A stretch of DNA of 32,514 nucleotides, taken from contig JAMPHB010000015.1 in NCBI GenBank assembly GCA_023663685.1, forward strand, positions 1 to 32,514, in the 5' to 3' direction. This DNA is from Blautia sp. (GTDB lineage Bacteria; Bacillota; Clostridia; Lachnospirales; Lachnospiraceae). A program made the translations under genes and the position numbers. Positions 7,760 through 14,409 of this stretch are shown in pieces (position 1 is the stretch's first letter; each line of letters starts with the position of its first letter). The notes under the pieces were generated by a model. The model was not told the origin of the DNA. It did not search any database and saw nothing but the letters and a program-made list of their open reading frames with translations.

Positions 7760-9010
7760 ATGGCAGAAGCGATAGAGCTTGAAAAGGAGCTGGAGCGGGT
7801 GATACTGGTCGGCGTCAGCGAGGACAGCGCAGACGAGAGGGAGACAGAGGAATCCTTAGAAGAGCTGGCGGAGCTTGTGCGCACCGCGGGCGCTGTGGCT
7901 GTCGGGACACTGGTACAGCGGCGGGAGAAGATTCACCCCGGCACCTATGTGGGAACCGGGAAGGTGGAGGAGCTCGCCGGGCTTATTGCCGCGGCAGATG
8001 CCAGCGGAATTGTCTGTGACGATGAATTATCTCCTGCACAGATTAGGAATCTTGAAAATATTCTTGCAACGAAAATCATGGACCGCACCATGGTCATACT
8101 GGATATCTTTGCCTCCCATGCCCTGACCAGCGAAGGAAAGCTGCAGGTGGAGCTGGCACAGCTTAAGTACCGCCTGACAAGGCTTACCGGTCTTGGCAGA
8201 TCCATGTCGAGGCTTGGCGGCGGAATCGGCACCAGAGGTCCGGGTGAGAAGAAGCTGGAGACAGACCGCCGTCTGATCAAGGACCGCATCGCATGGCTGA
8301 ACCGCGAGTTAAAGGAGGTCGTCCGGCATCGGGAGATTACAAGGGCGAAGCGGGAGAAAAACCATGTGCCCGTGGCGGCAATCGTGGGTTATACCAATGC
8401 GGGGAAGTCCACATTGCTGAACCACCTGACCGGCGCGGAGGTGCTGGAGGAGGACAAGCTTTTTGCCACGCTGGATCCTACCACCCGGGAGCTTGCACTT
8501 TCCGGCCGCCAGCAGATACTTTTGACGGACACCGTGGGCTTCATACGAAAGCTTCCCCACCACCTGATCGAGGCGTTTCGGAGCACTCTGGAGGAGGCGA
8601 AATACGCTGACTATATCCTGCATGTCGTGGATGCATCCAATCCGCAGAGGGAGAAGCAGATGCACATTGTGTACGATACCTTAGACCGGCTCGGCGTCAG
8701 GGATAAGAAAATCGTGACATTGTTCAACAAGCAGGATCTGCGCACAGACGACGAGCCCCTGCAGGATCACCGGGCGGATTATATCCTGCCTGTTTCTGCA
8801 ATAAAAAACGAGGGCCTCGAAGAAGTGAAAGCCCTCCTGTCCGATCTCCTGCGGGAGAATAAAATTTATGTGGAGCGCACGATCCCCTATGATCAGGCGG
8901 GAATCCTGCAGGCAGTCCGCAAGTCCGGGGAGCTCATCTCTGAGGAGTATGTCCCCGAGGGAATTGCGGTTAAAGCCTATGTGCCCATGGAGCTGTATGG
9001 AAGAATGTGA
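7760..9010 (+). CDS. hflX: Ribosome-associated GTPase HflX
   Basis: A 416-residue GTPase that binds the 50S subunit and splits stalled or hibernating ribosomes. The N-terminal HflX domain (about 10-195) includes the GTYVGTGKVEEL and DDELSPAQIRNLE motifs, and LGRSMSRLGGGIGTRGPGE leads into the G domain. G1 is GYTNAGKS (210-217), G3 DTVGF, and G4 appears as NKQD. A C-terminal extension is present. The ATG at 7760 is chosen for its AAGGAGGGG ribosome site three bases upstream; the GTG at 7730 lies inside the upstream hairpin. The stop codon TGA directly abuts the stop codon of the convergent typA, with no base between. Confidence 0.95.
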   Translation: MAEAIELEKELERVILVGVSEDSADERETEESLEELAELVRTAGAVAVGTLVQRREKIHPGTYVGTGKVEELAGLIAAADASGIVCDDELSPAQIRNLENILATKIMDRTMVILDIFASHALTSEGKLQVELAQLKYRLTRLTGLGRSMSRLGGGIGTRGPGEKKLETDRRLIKDRIAWLNRELKEVVRHREITRAKREKNHVPVAAIVGYTNAGKSTLLNHLTGAEVLEEDKLFATLDPTTRELALSGRQQILLTDTVGFIRKLPHHLIEAFRSTLEEAKYADYILHVVDASNPQREKQMHIVYDTLDRLGVRDKKIVTLFNKQDLRTDDEPLQDHRADYILPVSAIKNEGLEEVKALLSDLLRENKIYVERTIPYDQAGILQAVRKSGELISEEYVPEGIAVKAYVPMELYGRM

Positions 9011-10852
9011 TTATTTCGCATTCTTCTTTGCTATTGAGGCTCTTTTTCTGAGAGTCGGATCCAGAATCCGTTTGCGGATTCTTAAGTTTTCCGGCGTCAC
9101 CTCCAAAAGCTCGTCCGTGTCGATAAAATCCAGCGCCTGCTCCAGGCTGAGATTCTTCGGGGGCACAAGGGTCAGCGCCTCATCTGCCGAGGAGGAGCGG
9201 GTGTTGGTCAGATGCTTTTTCTTGCACACATTCAGCTCAATGTCCTCCGCCTTGGCGCACTGTCCGATCACCATGCCGGAGTAGACCTTCTCCCCCGGGC
9301 CGATAAAAAGTGTCCCCCTGTCCTGCGCGGAGAACAGCCCGTAGGCCACGGACTCCCCGGATTCAAAGGCAATCAGGGAGCCGGTGGCACGGTAGGCGAT
9401 CTCTCCCCGGTAGGGCTCATATCCGTCAAAAATCGTGTTGATGATGCCGTTTCCCTTTGTATCCGTCAAAAACTCTCCCCGGTAGCCGATCAGACCCCGG
9501 GAGGGGATTTTGAATTCCAGACGCGTGTAGCCCCCGGCGATGGAGCCCATATTTAAAAGATCCCCCCTGCGCTGCTGCAGCTTGGAAATCACCGCTCCGG
9601 TGAACTCGTCCGGCACATCGACATAGGCCATCTCCATCGGCTCTAAGCGCCTGCCGTCCGCGTCCTCATGGTAGAGCACTTCCGCCTTGCTCACCGCGAA
9701 TTCATAGCCCTCCCTGCGCATATTTTCAATCAGTACGGACAGATGCAGCTCCCCGCGGCCGGAGACCTTCAGGGAGTCGGGACTGTCCGTCTCCTCCACC
9801 CGCAGGGACACGTCGGTGTTCAGCTCCCGGAACAGGCGGTCGCGGATGTGGCGGCTGGTCACATATTTGCCCTCCTGCCCTGCCAGCGGGCTGTCGTTCA
9901 CGATAAAGTTCATCGAGATCGTGGGTTCGGATATCTTCTGGAAGGGGATTGCCTCCGGCGCTTCCGGCGCGCAGATGGTATCCCCGATGTGTATGTCGGC
10001 AATGCCGGAGACAGCGACGATAGAGCCGATCCCTGCCTCGGTCACATCGGTCTTGCTGAGCCCCTCGAACTCGTAGAGCTTGCTGATTTTGACCTTCTCC
10101 AGCTTGTCCGGGTCATGGTGGTTCACCACCACCGCATCCTGGTTCACGCGCAGGCAGCCGTTGTCCACCTTGCCGATGCCGATACGCCCCACATATTCAT
10201 TGTAGTCGATGGTGCTGATCAGCACCTGCGTGTTGGCCTCCGGGTCTCCCGTGGGAGCCGGGATATAGTCGATAATAGTCTCGAAGAGAGGCGTCATATC
10301 CTTTTTCTCGTCGTCCAGCTCCAGCATGGCGTAGCCGTCCCGGGCGGAGGCATAGACGAAGGGGCAGTCGAGCTGCTCGTCGGAGGCGTCCAGATCCATG
10401 AAGAGCTCCAGCACCTCGTCGATCACTTCGGTGGGGCGTGCCTCGGGACGGTCAATCTTGTTGATGCAGACGATCACAGGCAGCTCTAAAGCCAGCGCCT
10501 TCATCAGCACGAACTTGGTCTGGGGCATGGTGCCCTCAAAGGCGTCAACCACCAGCACCACGCCGTTGACCATTTTGAGCACCCGCTCCACCTCGCCGCC
10601 GAAGTCGGCATGTCCCGGCGTGTCAATGATATTGATTTTCACATCTTTATAAAAAATCGCCGTATTTTTCGACAAAATCGTGATTCCGCGCTCCCTCTCG
10701 ATGTCGCCCGAGTCCATGACGCGCTCCTGCACCTCCTGATTTTCGCGGAAAACGCCGCTCTGCTTGAGCAGTTCGTCCACCAGCGTGGTCTTGCCGTGGT
10801 CTACATGGGCTATAATTGCAATATTGCGAATATCTTCTCTTTTTTGTAACAT
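9011..10852 (-). CDS. typA: Translational GTPase TypA/BipA
   Basis: A 613-residue ribosome-binding GTPase of the elongation factor family, involved in 50S assembly and stress or cold adaptation. G1 is AHVDHGKTT (15-23), switch region RERGITILSKNTA, G3 DTPGHADFGGEVER, G4 NKIDRPEARP. EF-G-like domains III and V and the TypA-specific C-terminal domain follow (GSIAGGYTRLEFKIPSRG and the basic tail RKRILDPTLRKRASIAKK). Length and motif order match the family. The ribosome site AAGGAAGG lies upstream of the ATG at 10852. It is convergent with hflX, another ribosome GTPase. Confidence 0.97.
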   Translation of the reverse strand: MLQKREDIRNIAIIAHVDHGKTTLVDELLKQSGVFRENQEVQERVMDSGDIERERGITILSKNTAIFYKDVKINIIDTPGHADFGGEVERVLKMVNGVVLVVDAFEGTMPQTKFVLMKALALELPVIVCINKIDRPEARPTEVIDEVLELFMDLDASDEQLDCPFVYASARDGYAMLELDDEKKDMTPLFETIIDYIPAPTGDPEANTQVLISTIDYNEYVGRIGIGKVDNGCLRVNQDAVVVNHHDPDKLEKVKISKLYEFEGLSKTDVTEAGIGSIVAVSGIADIHIGDTICAPEAPEAIPFQKISEPTISMNFIVNDSPLAGQEGKYVTSRHIRDRLFRELNTDVSLRVEETDSPDSLKVSGRGELHLSVLIENMRREGYEFAVSKAEVLYHEDADGRRLEPMEMAYVDVPDEFTGAVISKLQQRRGDLLNMGSIAGGYTRLEFKIPSRGLIGYRGEFLTDTKGNGIINTIFDGYEPYRGEIAYRATGSLIAFESGESVAYGLFSAQDRGTLFIGPGEKVYSGMVIGQCAKAEDIELNVCKKKHLTNTRSSSADEALTLVPPKNLSLEQALDFIDTDELLEVTPENLRIRKRILDPTLRKRASIAKKNAK

Positions 10853-10878
10853 ATGCTTGCCTTCCTTATCAAAATATC

Positions 10879-10897
10879 GTTTAATTAAACTATACCA
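10879..10897 (-). promoter_or_regulatory. typA extended -10 promoter with adjoining palindrome
   Basis: On the minus strand TGGTATAGT (10889-10897) is an extended -10 element about 37 bases before the start codon. The perfect 12-base palindrome GTTTAATTAAAC (10879-10890) overlaps its end and covers the expected transcription start, a typical position for a repressor site. Confidence 0.5.
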
Positions 10898-11067
10898 TTA
10901 TCTGCTTCATTTTATCACAAAAAATCATTTGCGCAAGATTTTTTCAAGGTTTTGAGATTTTGTATATTTTTCGATTCCCTTATCGACATACTTTGATGAT
11001 TTTTAACAGCCGGATATGGTAAAACCATTTTTGCTAAATATTTCCACAAAAGGAAGGGAGACAATTC

Positions 11068-11694
11068 ATGGGAGATAAAATGTTTGAAAACAATCAGGTA
11101 ACGATCATTGGGGAGATTGTGTCGGAATTTTCCTACAGTCACGAGGTTTACGGCGAGGGCTTCTACATGGTGGAGGTGTCTGTCAACCGCCTGTCAAATT
11201 TTGTTGACTATATTCCGGTCATGGTCTCGGAGCGGCTGGTAGACGTGGGAGAGAACTACAGCGGACAGTATGTGTACATCACCGGACAGTTCCGCTCCTT
11301 CAACCGGCACGAGGAACGTAAGAACCGGCTGGTGCTGTCCGTGTTCGCGAGGGAGTTTGAGGTCGTGGATGAGCTGGAGGGCGAAAACGCGAGCAATCAG
11401 ATTTTCTTAGACGGTTACATATGTAAGGAATCCGTATACCGGAAGACCCCTCTGGGAAGAGAGATTGCAGACCTCCTTGTGGCGGTGAACCGCTCCTACG
11501 GGAAATCCGATTACATTCCCTGCATCTGCTGGGGAAGGAACGCAAGGTTCGCGGCGGGCTTTGCCGTGGGAAGCCATGTGCAGATCTGGGGAAGGATCCA
11601 GAGCCGCGAGTATGTCAAGAAGCTCAGCGAGACGGAGGTGGAACAGCGGGTAGCCTACGAGGTATCTGTCAGTAAGATCGAGTTTTTGGAGTAA
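11068..11694 (+). CDS. Single-stranded DNA-binding protein-like protein with two OB folds
   Basis: A 208-residue protein made of two OB-fold modules of the SSB superfamily, about residues 8-105 and 110-205. Both have the early strand pattern (NQVTIIGEIVSEFSYSHE; NQIFLDGYICKESVYRKTPLG) and the later hydrophobic core (YVYITGQFRSF; HVQIWGRIQSREY). It probably binds single-stranded DNA. It lacks the acidic C-terminal tip (DDDIPF-like) of the replicative SSB, so it is unlikely to be the main SSB; similar tandem-OB proteins occur in many Clostridia. The ribosome site GGAAGGGAG is well placed before the ATG. No typA-like partner context helps define its role. Confidence 0.8.
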   Translation: MGDKMFENNQVTIIGEIVSEFSYSHEVYGEGFYMVEVSVNRLSNFVDYIPVMVSERLVDVGENYSGQYVYITGQFRSFNRHEERKNRLVLSVFAREFEVVDELEGENASNQIFLDGYICKESVYRKTPLGREIADLLVAVNRSYGKSDYIPCICWGRNARFAAGFAVGSHVQIWGRIQSREYVKKLSETEVEQRVAYEVSVSKIEFLE

Positions 11695-11705
11695 AATTGG
11701 GGGGC

Positions 11706-11734
11706 TTGATTATTTTTTCCCATTGTGGTATCGT
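11706..11734 (+). promoter_or_regulatory. Possible promoter of the cobO-type gene
   Basis: TTGATT (11706-11711), 17 bases, then TATCGT (11729-11734) with an extended TGG. It lies about 80 bases before the ATG at 11812. The leader is too short for a cobalamin riboswitch and no B12 box is seen. Confidence 0.35.
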
Positions 11735-11811
11735 ACTATATGCCATTTTGCGTAATTTCTATAACTGTAGTCCAGAAAGACACATGTTTGCGGACGGATG
11801 GAGGAAGAGGT

Positions 11812-12297
11812 ATGGACAAGGGCGTTGTACAGATCTACTATGGCGATGGGCATGGGAAGTCCACAGCAGCTATGGGAAATGCGATTCACGCGGCCGGCGC
11901 CGGCAAGAGCGTGATTGTCATTGAATTTTTAAAAGGGAAACGGGAGGAGGAATTTACATTTTTGAACCGTCTGGAGCCGGAGATTAAGTTTTTTCGCTTT
12001 GCCAAGTCGGACGCCAGCTTCGAGGAGCTGTCCGAGGAGCAGAAGCGGGAGGAGGCGATGAACCTCCGCAACGGCTTCAATTACGGAAAGAAAGTCATTA
12101 CCACGGGCGCCTGCGATATGGTGGTCTTAGATGAGATTCTGGGAGCGGTCGATGAGCAGGTGATCTCGGCGGGTGAGCTGGAGGAGCTTTTAGCCGCCAG
12201 ACCCGAGGACATGACGGTGATCTGCACCGGGCGGGTTCTGCACAGGGATATCCGGCGGTTTGCGGACGAGATATACAATATTGCACCGGAAAAATAG
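11812..12297 (+). CDS. cobO: Cob(I)yrinic acid a,c-diamide adenosyltransferase (CobO/BtuR family)
   Basis: A 161-residue cytoplasmic enzyme that transfers the adenosyl group of ATP to cobalt in corrinoids, making coenzyme B12 forms. The P-loop GDGHGKST is at residues 11-18; KSVIVIEFLKG, the acidic-aromatic stretch after it, and DMVVLDEILGAV (the Walker B-like segment) follow in family order. ELLAARPEDMTVICTGR is also typical. It is somewhat shorter than E. coli BtuR but near clostridial lengths. The ATG at 11812 with GGAGG seven bases upstream is preferred over an earlier in-frame start at 11725. No other cobalamin genes are nearby, so it may serve salvage. Confidence 0.88.
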   Translation: MDKGVVQIYYGDGHGKSTAAMGNAIHAAGAGKSVIVIEFLKGKREEEFTFLNRLEPEIKFFRFAKSDASFEELSEEQKREEAMNLRNGFNYGKKVITTGACDMVVLDEILGAVDEQVISAGELEELLAARPEDMTVICTGRVLHRDIRRFADEIYNIAPEK

Positions 12298-12307
12298 CAG
12301 GCTGTGA

Positions 12308-12336
12308 TTGACTTATTGCTTTTGAGGTGCTATGAT
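12308..12336 (+). promoter_or_regulatory. Promoter of the dapA operon
   Basis: TTGACT (12308-12313) and TATGAT (12331-12336) are separated by exactly 17 bases, each with five of six consensus matches. Transcription would start near 12343, at the first base of the riboswitch P1 helix. Confidence 0.75.
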
Positions 12337-12340
12337 AACA

Positions 12341-12556
12341 GTAACTGTAGAGGTCGCGCGAGTTATGAGTAACCGGATGGATGTGGCAGACACAAGGGAA
12401 GTCCGGCAAAAGGGGCGAGCGCCGAAGGGGCCGGCTGCTGCGAGCCGCTCTCTGGGCATACAGCGAACAGCTGTATGACTGTCACCCGCCAGGGCGGGTG
12501 GGGAGCTACCGGTTCTTGGAATGCATGAACCAGCTCTTTGGGGGCTGGTTCTTTTT
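12341..12556 (+). promoter_or_regulatory. Lysine riboswitch (L box) with terminator/antiterminator
   Basis: The leader carries the conserved L-box elements in order: GTAGAGGTCGCG (12347-12358), AGTTATGAGTAA, GGGGCGAGCGCCGAAGGGG (12412-12430), CTGGGCATAC, and GACTGTCACCC (12477-12487). A closing P1 helix can form between 12343-12350 and 12506-12514. A terminator hairpin (12527-12534 with 12544-12551) ends in five Ts. The alternative pairing of AGCT...GGTTC (12504-12515) with GAACCAGCT (12527-12535) would disrupt both P1 and the terminator. Lysine binding should therefore stop transcription before dapA. The class is well known; the pairings here are read from the sequence by eye. Confidence 0.9.
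12527..12556 (+). terminator. Riboswitch-controlled terminator before dapA
   Basis: GAACCAGC and GCTGGTTC pair perfectly (12527-12534, 12544-12551) and are followed by TTTTT. It is the expression platform of the lysine riboswitch and lies 67 bases before the dapA start. Confidence 0.85.
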
Positions 12557-12622
12557 AATGCGGCGAGGCTGGGGCTTTCCCCTGCGAACGGCATACGAAC
12601 ATACAAAGAGGAGGATGGAAGC

Positions 12623-13516
12623 ATGGCGATTTTTAAGGGCGCGGGCGTTGCGATTGTGACTCCGATGAAGGAGAATCAGGAGATTTGTTATGAGAAGCTT
12701 GAGGAGCTGATTGACTGGCAGATCGGGGAGGGAACAGATGCGATCATCATTGCGGGGACGACCGGGGAGAGTTCCACGCTCACGATGGAGGAGCACAGAG
12801 ACGTCATTCGGGCGGCGGTGGAATTTACGAAGGGGCGCGTCCCGGTGGTGGCGGGAACCGGCTCGAACTGTACCCGCACGGCAGTCCAGCTCTCGCAGGA
12901 GGCGGAGGAAGCCGGAGTGGACGGTCTGCTCATCGTGACTCCGTATTATAACAAGGCGAGCCAGGCGGGGCTGGTCGGCCACTACTCCCGGATCGCTGAC
13001 AGTACGAAGTGTCCGATCATCATGTACAATGTGCCGTCGCGCACAGGCTGCAATCTTCTGCCGGAGACCGTGGCGGAGCTGGTGCGGACGAAGGAGAACA
13101 TTGTAGGTCTTAAAGAAGCCACCGGCAATCTGGCGCAGGCCTCCCGTACCATGTACCTGACGGACGGCAGGCTGGATCTCTACTCCGGGGAGGATGGGAT
13201 TGTGCTTCCGCTCCTCTCCATCGGCGCCATCGGCGTGATCTCCGTGTGGAGCAATGTCGCGCCCGCGAAGGTGTATGAGCTGTGCAAAAGCTTCTTTGAC
13301 GGGGATCTGCAGAATGCGGTGAAGGTGCAGAGGGAGGCTCTGCCGCTGGTCGATGCGCTGTTTTCCGATGTGAATCCGATTCCGGTAAAGACAGCAATGA
13401 ACCGCATGGGGCTTTCTGTGGGGCCGCTGCGGCAGCCGCTCTGCCCGATGCAGCCGGACGCGGAGGAAAAACTCGTGAATATTATGAAAGAATACGGGAT
13501 AGCACTTGCCAAGTAA
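12623..13516 (+). CDS. dapA: 4-hydroxy-tetrahydrodipicolinate synthase
   Basis: A 297-residue TIM-barrel enzyme that condenses pyruvate with aspartate semialdehyde, the first committed step to lysine and diaminopimelate for the cell wall. Motifs: GTTGESSTL (substrate loop), PYYNK, MYNVPSRTG with active-site Tyr135, and GLKEATG with Schiff-base Lys164. Length matches the family. The ATG at 12623 has GAGGAGG nine bases upstream; longer in-frame starts begin inside the riboswitch terminator. The lysine riboswitch upstream agrees with the function. Confidence 0.97.
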   Translation: MAIFKGAGVAIVTPMKENQEICYEKLEELIDWQIGEGTDAIIIAGTTGESSTLTMEEHRDVIRAAVEFTKGRVPVVAGTGSNCTRTAVQLSQEAEEAGVDGLLIVTPYYNKASQAGLVGHYSRIADSTKCPIIMYNVPSRTGCNLLPETVAELVRTKENIVGLKEATGNLAQASRTMYLTDGRLDLYSGEDGIVLPLLSIGAIGVISVWSNVAPAKVYELCKSFFDGDLQNAVKVQREALPLVDALFSDVNPIPVKTAMNRMGLSVGPLRQPLCPMQPDAEEKLVNIMKEYGIALAK

Positions 13517-13535
13517 CTGAATAATAGGATAAAAT

Positions 13536-13566
13536 GAAGTCGTCTACATTTGCTGTGGGCGACTTC
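13536..13566 (+). other. Hairpin between dapA and dapB
   Basis: GAAGTCGTC (13536-13544) pairs with GGCGACTTC (13558-13566), nine pairs with one G-U. No T-run follows. It may modulate the dapA to dapB ratio by processing or partial termination. Confidence 0.45.
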
Positions 13567-13592
13567 TGACGATTACGAGGAGGAAAAGAAGC

Positions 13593-14357
13593 ATGACGAG
13601 AGCAATCATAAATGGCTGCAATGGCAAAATGGGCCAGTGCATCACAGGAATCTGTAAGGAGGACGAGGATATCGAGATCGTTGCGGGAATTGACGCCTGT
13701 GACGGCGTGCAGAACGATTATCCGGTGTTTAAGAGTCTTTCGGACTGTACGCAGGAGGCGGATGTGATCATTGACTTTTCTACCGCGAAGGCGGTGGACG
13801 GCCTGCTGGACTATTGCGTGGACAGGCAGATTCCGGTGGTGCTGTGTACGACGGGGCTTTCGGAGGAGCAGCTGAAAAAAGTGGAGGAGGCATATGCGAA
13901 GGTGGCAGTGTTAAAATCGGCGAACATGTCTCTGGGCATCAACACGCTGCTGGAGCTCGTCAAAAAGGCGGCTCTTGTGTTTGCCCCCGCGGGCTTTGAC
14001 ATGGAGATCGTGGAGAGGCATCACAACCAGAAGCTGGACGCTCCCAGCGGCACGGCGCTGGCGCTGGCGGATTCCATGAACGAGGCTCTGGACAATGCGT
14101 ATTCCTACACCTACGACCGCAGCAAGGAGCGGAGAAAAAGGGACGCTTACGAGATTGGCATTTCCGCCGTGCGGGGAGGCAATATCGTGGGCGAGCACGA
14201 GGTGATTTTTGCGGGACTGGACGAGGTGATTGAGTTCAGACACACGGCATACTCCAAGGCGGTCTTTGCCAAGGGCGCGGTGGAGGCGGCGAAGTATTTA
14301 AAGGGAAAGCCCGCAGGACATTATGACATGGCGGATGTGATTGCCAATAAAGGCTGA
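13593..14357 (+). CDS. dapB: 4-hydroxy-tetrahydrodipicolinate reductase
   Basis: A 254-residue enzyme catalysing the NAD(P)H-dependent second step after DapA in lysine/diaminopimelate synthesis. The N-terminal Rossmann motif GCNGKMG is at residues 8-14. The catalytic signature EIVERHHNQKLDAPSGTA contains His143, His144 and Lys147. The C-terminal IGISAVRGGNIVGEHEV is also typical. The ATG is preceded by GAGGAGG. It lies 76 bases after dapA on the same strand and is surely co-regulated by the lysine riboswitch. Confidence 0.97.
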   Translation: MTRAIINGCNGKMGQCITGICKEDEDIEIVAGIDACDGVQNDYPVFKSLSDCTQEADVIIDFSTAKAVDGLLDYCVDRQIPVVLCTTGLSEEQLKKVEEAYAKVAVLKSANMSLGINTLLELVKKAALVFAPAGFDMEIVERHHNQKLDAPSGTALALADSMNEALDNAYSYTYDRSKERRKRDAYEIGISAVRGGNIVGEHEVIFAGLDEVIEFRHTAYSKAVFAKGAVEAAKYLKGKPAGHYDMADVIANKG

Positions 14358-14364
14358 GGAAGTG

Positions 14365-14386
14365 CCGGGGAAGCAAAGTTCCCCGG
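14365..14386 (+). other. Perfect GC-rich hairpin between dapB and the protease gene
   Basis: CCGGGGAA (14365-14372) and TTCCCCGG (14379-14386) pair perfectly around GCAAAG; two more pairs can be added outside. No T-run follows, so transcription may continue into the protease gene at a reduced level. Confidence 0.5.
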
Positions 14387-14409
14387 TATAAAAGAGAAGG
14401 AGAGTGCAT

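Noticed and set aside
9668-10489. Plus-strand open frame opposite typA
   Set aside because: A shadow of the well-conserved TypA coding sequence.
11695-11811. Cobalamin riboswitch before the cobO-type gene
   Set aside because: The leader is only about 80-115 bases and shows no B12-box sequence.
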